From Sphingomonas sp. Root241 (GTDB lineage: Bacteria > Pseudomonadota > Alphaproteobacteria > Sphingomonadales > Sphingomonadaceae), in NCBI RefSeq assembly GCF_001428865.1, contig NZ_LMIV01000001.1:1797997-1861996 (forward strand): a DNA stretch of 64,000 nucleotides, read 5' to 3'. Position numbers and translations under genes: made by a program. Under the pieces are notes generated by a model, which saw only the letters and a program-made list of their open reading frames with translations, made no database searches and was not told the origin of the DNA. Every line of letters starts with the position of its first letter. Position 1 is the stretch's first letter. Shown here piece by piece: positions 52,924 to 61,568 of this stretch.

Positions 52924-53459
52924 GCGCGCATCGCTGCCGGGACTTCGAAGGCGAAGCAAGCCTCATGGTGGAAATCGGGCTTTCCCGGCGGATGGGCGAG
53001 CGACCAGAAGGAACGCTTGCCGCCCGCTTCCTCGATCACTGCGGTGACGCCGACGCACCAGTCGCCGTCGGGCAGGCCGGACAGGTCCACCGCTGCGCGC
53101 ATCTCGCCGCCCCACCATTCGATCGCCGGAGTGATCAACGGCATATCGGTCATGAATGCGCGATATGCCTTGAAGCGATACGCTGCCCATTCTCCCGAGG
53201 GGGAGAAATTGAACTCGTAATAGCCGTCGCCTTCTTCTGGCCGAATGAACAGCTCGAAGCAGGTGTGCTTCCAGAGTTCCTCGGTGCGGCGCGCCTGGGC
53301 CGGCTCGGGTGTGATCAGATCGTCGGTCCCATCCACGCGATATTCGATCAGCCATCGTCCGTCGCCGCCGCACGCGAGCATCACGTCGATGCCGCGCACC
53401 GAAACCGGTTCGAAATCGGGATGCGGCACCAGCGTCCCATTGCCCAATCCTCTCCCCAA
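52920..53459 (-). CDS. DOMON-like domain protein
   Basis: 179 residues of mostly beta structure, typical of DOMON-like carbohydrate/heme-binding sandwiches: [50 protein letters not shown]. Without further motifs the ligand is unknown. A TTG start at 53459 is supported by an excellent GGAGG site 7 bp before it. It overlaps the next gene by four bases, and forms a three-gene minus-strand unit with the DUF1343 and nucleotidyltransferase-like genes. It diverges from tyrS with 32 bp between starts. Confidence 0.8.
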   Translation of the reverse strand: MGRGLGNGTLVPHPDFEPVSVRGIDVMLACGGDGRWLIEYRVDGTDDLITPEPAQARRTEELWKHTCFELFIRPEEGDGYYEFNFSPSGEWAAYRFKAYRAFMTDMPLITPAIEWWGGEMRAAVDLSGLPDGDWCVGVTAVIEEAGGKRSFWSLAHPPGKPDFHHEACFAFEVPAAMRA

Positions 53460-53491
53460 GGCACTTCCTCCATGCTAGGCGGCGCGGCATC

Positions 53492-54718
53492 ATGACCGAA
53501 TACCAGTCCGATCTGCTCCGCCTGCTCTCTTCGCGCGGCTATATCCACCAGGTCACCGACCCTCAGGGGCTGGATGCCCTTGCCGCGCGCCAGGTCGTTC
53601 CCGGCTATATCGGCTTCGACCCCACCGCGCCGTCGCTCCATGTCGGCAGCCTCGTCCAGATCATGCTGCTCCGCCGGCTCCAGCAGGCGGGCCACAAACC
53701 CATCGTCCTCATGGGCGGCGGCACCGGCAAGGTCGGCGATCCCAGCTTCAAGGACGAAGCCCGCAAGCTGATGACGGTCGATACCATCGCCAGCAACATA
53801 GCCTCGATCAAGACGGTGTTCGAGAACTTCCTGACGTTCGGCCACGGCCCCACCGACGCAGTGATGGTCGACAATGCCGAATGGCTCGACGCGCTCGAAT
53901 ATTTGCCTTTCCTGCGCGATTACGGCCAGCATTTCTCGGTCAATCGGATGCTGAGCTTCGACTCGGTCAAGCTTCGGCTGGATCGCGAGCAGTCGCTGTC
54001 GTTCCTCGAATTCAACTACATGATCCTGCAGGCCTACGACTTCCTCGAGCTGTCGCGCCGTTCCGCCTGCCGCCTGCAGATGGGCGGCTCGGACCAATGG
54101 GGGAATATCGTCAACGGCATCGAGCTGTCGCGCCGAGTCGACGGCACCGAAGTGTACGGCGTCACTACGCCGCTGATCACCACGGCGGACGGCGGCAAGA
54201 TGGGCAAGACCATGTCGGGCGCCGTTTGGCTCAACCCCGATCAACTCTCGCATTACGATTACTGGCAGTTCTGGCGGAACACCGACGATCGCGACGTCGG
54301 CCGGTTCCTGCGCCTGTTCACCGATCTGCCGCTCGACGAAATCGTCCGGCTGGAGGCGCTGGAAGGTGCCGAGATCAACGAGGCCAAGAAGATCCTCGCC
54401 AACGAAGCGACGGCGATGTGCCGCGGACCCGCTGCGGCGCAGGAAGCTGCCGAAACGGCCCGCCGCACCTTCGAGGAAGGCACCGCCGGCGAAGCGCTGC
54501 CGAGCTTCGCTGTGCCCGAGGGCAGCATCAATATCGTCGACGCGCTGATCGGCCTCGGGCTATGCCCCTCCAAGGGCGAAGCCCGCCGGAAAATCGCCGA
54601 GGGCGCGATCAAGATCGACGACCAGCAGGTCGGCGATCCGACAGCGATGGTCATGGTGACCGGGCAAGTGAAAGTCAGCTTCGGCAGGAAGCGCCACGGG
54701 CTTCTCGTGCCGGCCTGA
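53492..54718 (+). CDS. tyrS: Tyrosine--tRNA ligase
   Basis: 408 residues, class I TyrRS. HIGH-like motif in [36 protein letters not shown]-like motif KMGKTMSG, and a C-terminal S4 RNA-binding domain ([21 protein letters not shown]). It charges tRNA-Tyr. The ATG at 53492 follows AGGCGGCG and the start is compressed against the divergent DOMON-like gene. Confidence 0.97.
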   Translation: MTEYQSDLLRLLSSRGYIHQVTDPQGLDALAARQVVPGYIGFDPTAPSLHVGSLVQIMLLRRLQQAGHKPIVLMGGGTGKVGDPSFKDEARKLMTVDTIASNIASIKTVFENFLTFGHGPTDAVMVDNAEWLDALEYLPFLRDYGQHFSVNRMLSFDSVKLRLDREQSLSFLEFNYMILQAYDFLELSRRSACRLQMGGSDQWGNIVNGIELSRRVDGTEVYGVTTPLITTADGGKMGKTMSGAVWLNPDQLSHYDYWQFWRNTDDRDVGRFLRLFTDLPLDEIVRLEALEGAEINEAKKILANEATAMCRGPAAAQEAAETARRTFEEGTAGEALPSFAVPEGSINIVDALIGLGLCPSKGEARRKIAEGAIKIDDQQVGDPTAMVMVTGQVKVSFGRKRHGLLVPA

Positions 54719-54817
54719 AATCGGCGCGTAAGCCAATGTTAAGCAGCTTCGTTTGAACGGAATTCACGCGAACGAGATATCAGGGAAGCCGTACCTCAAG
54801 GTTTGAGCGAGGCGCCC

Positions 54818-55141
54818 GTGAGTTTTAGCATCGGCAATCTGGCCATCGCCGACGACCGGCAGACGATGCGCGACGACGTGCATTATCGTGCACGGGCGTT
54901 CGGCCCCGATGCGCGCCAGCTCACGTTCCTGATCGTAAACATCTCGCCGCACGGGCTGATGGCGCGTTGCGACACGCCATTCGAGACCGGAGACCGCCTT
55001 CGCGTGGTCTTGCCGGGCGCGGGAACCGTCGCCGCCGAAGTCCGCTGGTGGTTGGGCGGACGGCTCGGCTGCCAGTTCGATCCGGCAATCGATCTCGCAA
55101 GCTATTACGAGCTCATCGCCACCATGGTGAAGGGCAAATAG
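54818..55141 (+). CDS. Single-domain PilZ protein
   Basis: 107 residues. PilZ core: MRDDVHYRARAFG, then LTFLIVNISPHGLMARCD (N-x-S-x-x-G motif) and VAAEVRWWLGGRLGCQF. The RxxxR motif is incomplete (R-D-D-V-H-Y-R), so the c-di-GMP affinity is uncertain. GTG at 54818 has GAGG at 5 bp; a TTG at 54803 is a weaker option. It converges on recG. Confidence 0.8.
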   Translation: MSFSIGNLAIADDRQTMRDDVHYRARAFGPDARQLTFLIVNISPHGLMARCDTPFETGDRLRVVLPGAGTVAAEVRWWLGGRLGCQFDPAIDLASYYELIATMVKGK

Positions 55142-55142
55142 C

Positions 55143-57206
55143 CTAACCCGCGCGCAGCAGCGCCACCGCGGCATCGCGCTCGAACAGATAGAGCGCCGTC
55201 CGCGCCGCCTCGCCCCGCACGGTCTTGAGCCCGCGATCCTGATCGACCAGCAGCCGGGCGTCGGCATTGGCCGCGACCATGAGCATTTGCATCATCTCGG
55301 GCGTCGCCAGCCGGAATTGCGCCTCGCCGGACTGCCGCGTGCCGAGCAATTCGCCGCCGCCGCGCAACTCGAGATCGCGCTCGGCGATCAGGAAGCCGTC
55401 ATTGGTGTCGCGCATCAGCGCCAGCCGGGCACGCGAGGTCTCGCTAAGCCCGGCCCCGCGGAGCAACACGCAATGCGATTTGCCTCCGCCGCGCCCCACC
55501 CGCCCGCGCAATTGATGGAGCTGCGCCAGTCCGAATCGGTCGGCATGCTCGATCACGATCAGCGTGGCATTGGGAACGTCGACGCCGACCTCGATCACCG
55601 TCGTCGCGACCAGCACACCGATCGCGCCGCTGGCGAAGCGCGCCATGACGGCATCCTTCTCAGGCCCCTTCATCCGCCCGTGGACCAGCCCGACCTTGTC
55701 GCCGAACCGCATTTGCAGCTCCGCCGCGCGCTGCTCCGCGGCGGCGAGATCGACTTTCTCACTTTCCTCGACCAGCGGGCACACCCAATAGGCCTGCTTG
55801 CCCGAGCCGAGATGCCGCCCCAGCGCCTCGACGATCTCGGCCAGTCGATCCTCGGAGATCACGCTGGTCTCGATCGGCTCGCGGCCAGGCGGCATCTCGT
55901 CGAGCCGGCTGACGTCCATCTCGCCATGCGTCGCCAGCTGGAGCGTGCGCGGGATCGGCGTCGCAGTCATGACGAGGAGATGCGGCGGCACCTGCGCCTT
56001 GGACTGGAGCATCAGCCGCTCGGCGACTCCGAAGCGATGCTGCTCGTCGACCACCACGAGCCCGAGATCCTTGTAGCGAACCCCCTCCTGGAAGATCGCA
56101 TGCGTGCCGACGAGAATGTCGATCGATCCGTCGGCGAGCCCCATCAAGGTCGCCTCGCGCGCCTTGCCCTTGTCGCGACCGGTGAGGATTGCCACTCTTA
56201 CATCCAACCCTGAGAGCATGCGCATAAGTGTTTCGAAATGCTGGCGTGCCAGAATTTCGGTCGGCGCCAGCATCGCGCCCTGCGCGCCTGCCTCGGCGGC
56301 GATCAGCAGCGCCATCGTGGCGACCAGGGTCTTGCCCGAACCGACATCGCCCTGGAGCAGCCGCAGCATCGGCTGGCTCTGCGCCATGTCGCCTTCGATC
56401 TCACGGATCGTCCGCGATTGCGCCCCCGTCGGCGTGTAGGGGAGTTGCAGACGGTCGCGGAGCCGCCCGTCGCCCGCCAACGGACTCCCGCGCTTCGCTC
56501 GCGCCTCACCGCGTACCAGCATCAATGCGAGCTGGTTGGCGAAGATCTCGTCATAAGCGAGCCGCTCGCGCGCCTTGGCCTCAGAGGGATCGGCATGGAT
56601 CGCAGCCAGCGCCTCACGCCAGCCCGGCCAGCCCTTCTGCGCCTTGAGGCTCGGCTCGATCCATTCGGGTAATTCGGGAGCGCGCTCGATCGCCTGCGCC
56701 GCCAGCGCCGCTATCCGGCGCGATGTGATGCCCTCGGAGCATGGATAGATCGCCTCGCGCCCGCCCGCCTCATCCTTCTGGTCGAGCGGGAGCACGTAAT
56801 CCGGGTGCACGATCTGCAGGTCCTGCCCATATTGCTCGAGCCTGCCCGACACCCAACGCGGCTCGTTCAAGGGCAACAGCTTCTTCACCCAGCCCGAATT
56901 GCCGCCGAAATAGACGAGACTGACATAATTGCCGTGCACGTCGATCGCGTGCACCCGCGCCGGCGCCCGCGCGCTGCCGCCCATCTTATAGTTCACCGGC
57001 GTCAGCTGGATCGCGATCACGCGCCCCGCGTCTGCGGCCATCAGTTCGTCGCGCTCGACGCGATCGATGAACCCGGTCGGCAGATGAAAGGCGACGTCCA
57101 CCGCGCGCGCCAGCCCGAGCCGCTCCAACGGCTTGGCCAGCCCCGGGCCGATGCCCTTCAGCGCGGTGACTTCCGCGAACAGTGGATTGAGAATGTCGGG
57201 CCGCAT
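55143..57206 (-). CDS. recG: ATP-dependent DNA helicase RecG
   Basis: 687 residues. N-terminal wedge domain (PLFAEVTALKGIGPGLAKPLERLGL), then SF2 helicase motor: Walker A GDVGSGKT (about 286), DEQHRFGVAERL (about 385), TATPIPRTL, and the RVGRGGGKSHC motif VI region. It regresses stalled forks and branch-migrates junctions. The ATG at 57206 follows GCGGAG. It is divergent from sdhE with a 71-bp gap. Its stop is 1 bp from the PilZ stop (convergent). Confidence 0.96.
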   Translation of the reverse strand: MRPDILNPLFAEVTALKGIGPGLAKPLERLGLARAVDVAFHLPTGFIDRVERDELMAADAGRVIAIQLTPVNYKMGGSARAPARVHAIDVHGNYVSLVYFGGNSGWVKKLLPLNEPRWVSGRLEQYGQDLQIVHPDYVLPLDQKDEAGGREAIYPCSEGITSRRIAALAAQAIERAPELPEWIEPSLKAQKGWPGWREALAAIHADPSEAKARERLAYDEIFANQLALMLVRGEARAKRGSPLAGDGRLRDRLQLPYTPTGAQSRTIREIEGDMAQSQPMLRLLQGDVGSGKTLVATMALLIAAEAGAQGAMLAPTEILARQHFETLMRMLSGLDVRVAILTGRDKGKAREATLMGLADGSIDILVGTHAIFQEGVRYKDLGLVVVDEQHRFGVAERLMLQSKAQVPPHLLVMTATPIPRTLQLATHGEMDVSRLDEMPPGREPIETSVISEDRLAEIVEALGRHLGSGKQAYWVCPLVEESEKVDLAAAEQRAAELQMRFGDKVGLVHGRMKGPEKDAVMARFASGAIGVLVATTVIEVGVDVPNATLIVIEHADRFGLAQLHQLRGRVGRGGGKSHCVLLRGAGLSETSRARLALMRDTNDGFLIAERDLELRGGGELLGTRQSGEAQFRLATPEMMQMLMVAANADARLLVDQDRGLKTVRGEAARTALYLFERDAAVALLRAG

Positions 57207-57277
57207 GTCTATCTCCGCCCTACACCGAAGCCGACGGTCGCTCAAAGCGCCGCCGGCCGATTTGCGTTGGAGATCCT

Positions 57278-57544
57278 GTGGACCGCGAACACCGCCTCAA
57301 GCGCCTGCGCTTCCGTGCCTGGCATCGCGGCGTCAAGGAAGCCGATCTGCTGATCGGCGGCTTCTTCGACGCGCATGCCGAAAGCTGGGACGATGCCGAG
57401 ATCGAGCTGTTCGAAATCCTGCTGGAAGAACAGGACGTCGATATCATGGCCTGGGCGATGGGAACTGCCATTGTCCCCGCGCGCTACGAGGGAACGATAA
57501 TGAACGCCCTCAAGACACTGAACTACGTACCGATTTCCCGTTAG
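57278..57544 (+). CDS. sdhE: Succinate dehydrogenase flavinylation/assembly factor SdhE
   Basis: 88 residues, the length of the DUF339/SdhE family. RLRFRAWHRGVKEADLLIGGF contains the functional RGxxE motif needed for covalent attachment of FAD to the SdhA subunit. The GTG at 57278 follows TTGGAG. It is followed by mfd through a REP-like repeat pair, so they are probably one transcript. Its partner sdhA is not in the window. Confidence 0.93.
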   Translation: MDREHRLKRLRFRAWHRGVKEADLLIGGFFDAHAESWDDAEIELFEILLEEQDVDIMAWAMGTAIVPARYEGTIMNALKTLNYVPISR

Positions 57545-57627
57545 CCGTCACCTCGGCGAAAGCCGGGGCCCAGAGTCTCGAGCGACGACCGCCGTGGCTC
57601 TGGATCCCGGCTTCCGCCGGGATGACG
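57545..57627. repeat. Diverged REP-like inverted pair between sdhE and mfd
   Basis: Two head-to-head units: about 57546-57579 (CGTCACCTCGGCGAAAGCCG...) and about 57595-57627 (...CCCGGCTTCCGCCGGGATGACG). The ends are related by inversion but have mismatches, unlike the perfect copy at 17161-17267. The right unit ends 14 bp before the mfd ATG, so the mfd leader is largely repeat sequence. Confidence 0.75.
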
Positions 57628-57641
57628 AAGAAGAAGAACGA

Positions 57642-60600
57642 ATGCCCGACCTCAAGAAGATTCTCTCCGCCACCCGCCCGCTCACGCTTTCGGGCACCCC
57701 TACCGGCTTCCTCCCCTGGATGCTGGCTGATCTCGCGCGCGCCGGCGGTACCGCGGTGTTCATCGCCCCTGACGAGGCGGCGATGCGCGCGATTGCCTCG
57801 ACCGCACCCTGGTTCGCGCCGGAGCTCGACATCCTCAGCTATCCGGCGTGGGACTGCCTCCCCTATGACCGCGCCAGCCCGACCCTGCGCGTCATGTCGG
57901 AGCGGCTCGCGACGCTCCACGCGCTGCAGACCAAATCCGAAAAGCCGCGGCTGATCGTCACCACGGTCAACGCCGCCACCCAGCGCACGCTGACCCCCTT
58001 CCGCATCCGCCAGCTCGTCGCACGCCTCGCTCCGGGAGAGCGGATCGGGCTCGATAAGCTCGCCGCCCTGCTCCAGGCCAATGGCTATGTCCGTGTCGAC
58101 ACGGTCAACGATTCCGGTGAATTCGCAGTCCGCGGCGGTCTGGTCGACCTGTTCCCCAGTGGCGCCGAACAGGCGCTCCGCCTCGATTTCTTCGGCGACG
58201 AGATCGAGTCGGTCCGCACCTTCTCGCCCGAGGACCAGCGCACCACCGGCCGCGTCGATGGCTTCGTCCTGCTCCCCGCCTCCGAAGCCCTGCTCGACGA
58301 GGAATCGATCAAGCGCTTCCGTACCCGCTATCGCGAGAAGTTCGGCGCCACGGCCACCGGCGATCCGCTCTATCAAGCGATCAGCGACGGCCGCCGCCTA
58401 GCGGGCATGGAACATTGGCTGCCCCTGTTCGAAGAGCGGCTCCAGACGCTGTTCGATCATTTGCCCGACGAGGCCGTGCTCGTGCGCGACTCGGCCACCG
58501 GTGGCGCCGGCGAGCAGCGCTTCGAAGCGATCGCCGATTATCAGGAGAACCGCGTTCGCGCCGAAAGCTCCGCCCCCGGCAGCTATCGTCCGCTCGCTGC
58601 CGATGCGCTCTATCTCTCGCCCGACGAATGGGCGAAAGCGCTCGATCACGGGCCGGTTCATATCGCCACACCGTTCCACGAGCCCGAATCCACCACCGTG
58701 CTGGACTTCGATGTGGATGGTCCCCGTGACTTCGCGCCCGAGCGCGCCGCAGGCGCGAACGTCTATGAAGCAGTAGTCGCCCACCTCGCCAAGGTCCGCA
58801 AAGACGGCAGGAAGCCGATTCTCGCCAGCTATTCGAACGGCGCGCGCGAGCGGCTGTCGGGACTGCTGGGCGATCACGGCCTCAAGGGCGCCCGCACCGC
58901 CGCCAGCTGGCAGGAGGCCCTCGGCATCGCCGACATGGGCATCGCGCTCATCGTCCTGCCGCTGGATCACGGCTTCACTGCGCCCGACGTCGCCGTGCTC
59001 ACCGAGCAGGACATGCTCGGCGATCGCCTCGTCCGCCGTTCGAAGCGGCGCAAGAATACGGATGCGTTTCTCCAGGAACTCGCCACACTGTCGCCGGGCG
59101 ATCTCGTCGTGCATATCGAGCACGGCATCGGCCGCTACGAGGGACTGACCCAGATCCCGGTCCAGAAGGCGCCGCACGACTGCGTCGCGCTCTCTTATGC
59201 CGGCGGCGACAAGCTCTACGTCCCCGTCGAGAATCTCGAAGTCCTGACCCGCTATGGCGCAGGCGAGGAAGGCGCGACGCTCGACCGCCTCGGCGGCGAG
59301 GCATGGCAGCGCCGCAAGAGCCGCATGAAGGAGCGGATCCGCGAGATCGCGGGCGAGCTCATCGCCACCGCCGCCAAGCGCGCCACACGTCCTGCCGAAG
59401 TCGCCGAGCCCGATCATGGCGGCTATCCCGCTTTCGTCGATCGCTTCCCTTATGAGGAAACCGACGACCAGGACCGCGCGATCAACGACGTGCTCGAGGA
59501 CCTCGCCGCGGGCCGCCCGATGGACCGGCTCATCGTCGGCGATGTCGGCTTCGGCAAGACCGAGGTCGCGCTGCGTGCCGCCTTCGTGGCGGCGATGGCG
59601 GGAATGCAGGTGGCGGTGGTCTGCCCCACCACCCTCCTCGCCCGCCAGCACCACCGCAATTTCGTCGAGCGCTTCCAGGGGTTCCCGATCGAGATCGGCC
59701 GCCTTTCGCGCCTCGTCCCCGCCGCCGAGGCAAAGGCCGTCAAGGAAGGCATCACCGAGGGCAAGATCGACGTGGTGATCGGCACGCACGCGATTCTCGC
59801 CAAGGGAATCGACTTCAAGCGTCTCGGCCTCGTCATCGTCGACGAGGAGCAGCGCTTCGGTGTGACCCACAAGGAGCGGCTCAAGGCGATGAAGGCGGAC
59901 GTCCATGTCCTCACCCTCACCGCCACCCCGATCCCCCGCACGCTCCAGATGGCGATGTCGGGCCTGCGCGAGCTCTCGGTGATCCAGACCCCGCCGGTCG
60001 ATCGCCTCGCGGTGCGCACCTATGTCATGCCGTGGGACCCGGTGGTCCTGCGCGAGGCGCTGCTCCGCGAGCATTATCGCGGCGGCCAGGCCTATTTCGT
60101 CACGCCGCGCATCTCGGACCTGCCCGATATCGAGAAGTTCCTGCGCGAGGACGTGCCCGAGATCAGCTACGTCATCGCCCATGGCCAGATGGCTCCGACC
60201 GAAGTCGAGGAGCGGATGTCGGCTTTCTATGACCGCCGCTACGACCTGCTCGTCTCGACCACGATCATCGAATCCGGGCTCGACATCCCGTCGGCGAACA
60301 CGCTGATCGTCAACCGGGCCGACAAGTTCGGCCTGGCACAGCTTTATCAGATCCGCGGGCGCGTCGGCCGCGCCAAGACGCGCGCTTACGCCTATCTCAC
60401 CACTCCGCCCGAGCGGCAGATGACAGAGGCGGCGGACAAGCGCCTGAAAGTCCTCTCCGATCTTGAATCGCTGGGCGCCGGGTTCCAGCTCGCCAGCCAC
60501 GATCTCGACATCCGCGGCGCGGGCAATCTGCTCGGCGACGAGCAATCGGGGCACATCAAGGAAGTCGGCTACGAACTCTACCAGTCGATGCTGGAGGAGG

Positions 60601-61100
60601 CGATCATGGATGCCAAGGCTGGCGGGCTGCGCGACGATATCCGTCCCAAGGACCTGTCTCCCTCGATCACCGTCGACGCGCCGATCATGATCCCCGAGGA
60701 GTATGTCCCCGATCTCGACCTGCGCATGGGCCTCTATCGCCGCCTCAACGATGTCGAGGACAAACAGGGCATCGAGGAATTCGCCGCCGAGCTGATCGAT
60801 CGCTTCGGCAAGTTGCCCGAGCCGACCGACAATCTGCTCCGCCTGATCGAGGCCAAGCTCAACGCCAAGAAGGCCTGCATCGCCAAGATCGATGTCGGTC
60901 CCAAGGGCGCGCTCGTCACCTTCTTCGACGACAAGTTCCCCAATGTCGCGGGCCTGCTCGCTTATGTCGACAAGCTCGGCGAAACCGCGAGGCTGCGCCC
61001 CGACATGAAGCTGGTCATCACTCGCGCCTGGGCGAATCCTTCCGCACGGCTCCACGGCGCGCTGCAATTGTCGCGAGGGCTGGCGAAGGCGGCGAGTTGA
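57642..61100 (+). CDS. mfd: Transcription-repair coupling factor Mfd
   Basis: 1152 residues, full length. N-terminal UvrB-homology region (PWMLADLARAGGTAVFIAPD, DILSYPAWDCLPYDRASP), RNA polymerase-binding domain near 450-560 (LSPGDLVVHIEHGIGRYEGL), then RecG-like translocase: Walker A GDVGFGKTEVA (about 633), DEEQRFGV (about 733), TATPIPRTLQMAM, and RVGRAKTRAYAYL; TRCF C-terminal domain at the end. It removes stalled RNA polymerase at lesions and recruits UvrA. The ATG at 57642 follows GAAGAAGAA. sdhE precedes it. Confidence 0.97.
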   Translation: MPDLKKILSATRPLTLSGTPTGFLPWMLADLARAGGTAVFIAPDEAAMRAIASTAPWFAPELDILSYPAWDCLPYDRASPTLRVMSERLATLHALQTKSEKPRLIVTTVNAATQRTLTPFRIRQLVARLAPGERIGLDKLAALLQANGYVRVDTVNDSGEFAVRGGLVDLFPSGAEQALRLDFFGDEIESVRTFSPEDQRTTGRVDGFVLLPASEALLDEESIKRFRTRYREKFGATATGDPLYQAISDGRRLAGMEHWLPLFEERLQTLFDHLPDEAVLVRDSATGGAGEQRFEAIADYQENRVRAESSAPGSYRPLAADALYLSPDEWAKALDHGPVHIATPFHEPESTTVLDFDVDGPRDFAPERAAGANVYEAVVAHLAKVRKDGRKPILASYSNGARERLSGLLGDHGLKGARTAASWQEALGIADMGIALIVLPLDHGFTAPDVAVLTEQDMLGDRLVRRSKRRKNTDAFLQELATLSPGDLVVHIEHGIGRYEGLTQIPVQKAPHDCVALSYAGGDKLYVPVENLEVLTRYGAGEEGATLDRLGGEAWQRRKSRMKERIREIAGELIATAAKRATRPAEVAEPDHGGYPAFVDRFPYEETDDQDRAINDVLEDLAAGRPMDRLIVGDVGFGKTEVALRAAFVAAMAGMQVAVVCPTTLLARQHHRNFVERFQGFPIEIGRLSRLVPAAEAKAVKEGITEGKIDVVIGTHAILAKGIDFKRLGLVIVDEEQRFGVTHKERLKAMKADVHVLTLTATPIPRTLQMAMSGLRELSVIQTPPVDRLAVRTYVMPWDPVVLREALLREHYRGGQAYFVTPRISDLPDIEKFLREDVPEISYVIAHGQMAPTEVEERMSAFYDRRYDLLVSTTIIESGLDIPSANTLIVNRADKFGLAQLYQIRGRVGRAKTRAYAYLTTPPERQMTEAADKRLKVLSDLESLGAGFQLASHDLDIRGAGNLLGDEQSGHIKEVGYELYQSMLEEAIMDAKAGGLRDDIRPKDLSPSITVDAPIMIPEEYVPDLDLRMGLYRRLNDVEDKQGIEEFAAELIDRFGKLPEPTDNLLRLIEAKLNAKKACIAKIDVGPKGALVTFFDDKFPNVAGLLAYVDKLGETARLRPDMKLVITRAWANPSARLHGALQLSRGLAKAAS

Positions 61101-61166
61101 AGCTGGTTACGCAAAAATCTCCCTCGCGCAGCGGGGAAGGATTAGAGATTGGCCCTCTCGATCAGT

Positions 61167-61568
61167 TCAGGCGCCGCGACCAAGCACGATCGCGATGTCT
61201 TCCTCGCCCTCCAGCGCCTCGGCGTCGAACTTCTCGCGCGTCATGTCGAACGCGCCGGTCAAGCCTTCGACGACCCAGCCGCCCATCACCAGCGTGCCGT
61301 CAGGATCCACATTCCCGGCATAATCGACACTGTGGGTCCAGCCACCGGTCCCGTCATATTGCTTGGTGAAGCTGATGCTTGCGCCGTCGCGCTGGCCGTG
61401 CACGGTCGCACGCCGGATGCCGCCGATGCCTTGGTCGGGCTCGCTGATCGTGCCCGTCACCGCGCCGTGCTGTTCCTCCAGCAGCGCGATGAAGCCATTG
61501 TCCTGATCATCCTGATCAGCCGAGTAGCGGCCGTACCAGACGCCGGTCAGATCCTGCGGATCGCTCAT
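61167..61568 (-). CDS. Small protein of unknown function downstream of the EAL gene
   Basis: 133 residues: DLTGVWYGRYSADQ, NGFIALLEEQHGAVTGTISEPD, ISFTKQYDGTGGWTHSVDYAG, LVMGGWVVEGLTGAFDM. The alternating hydrophobic strands and repeated GxW segments suggest a small beta-barrel, but I do not recognise the family. No signal peptide. The ATG at 61568 overlaps the stop of the EAL-domain gene by four bases, so it is coupled to it. Confidence 0.75.
   Translation of the reverse strand: MSDPQDLTGVWYGRYSADQDDQDNGFIALLEEQHGAVTGTISEPDQGIGGIRRATVHGQRDGASISFTKQYDGTGGWTHSVDYAGNVDPDGTLVMGGWVVEGLTGAFDMTREKFDAEALEGEEDIAIVLGRGA

Noticed and set aside
50500..53220. A 906-codon plus-strand open frame antisense to the nucleotidyltransferase-like, DUF1343 and DOMON-like genes
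   Set aside because: It is an artefact of high GC: real genes with recognisable families cover the minus strand, and the plus translation is Arg/His/Pro-rich without motifs.
58398..61067. An 889-codon minus-strand open frame antisense to mfd
   Set aside because: mfd on the plus strand has full family motifs; the antisense frame has no recognisable domain and no ribosome site.
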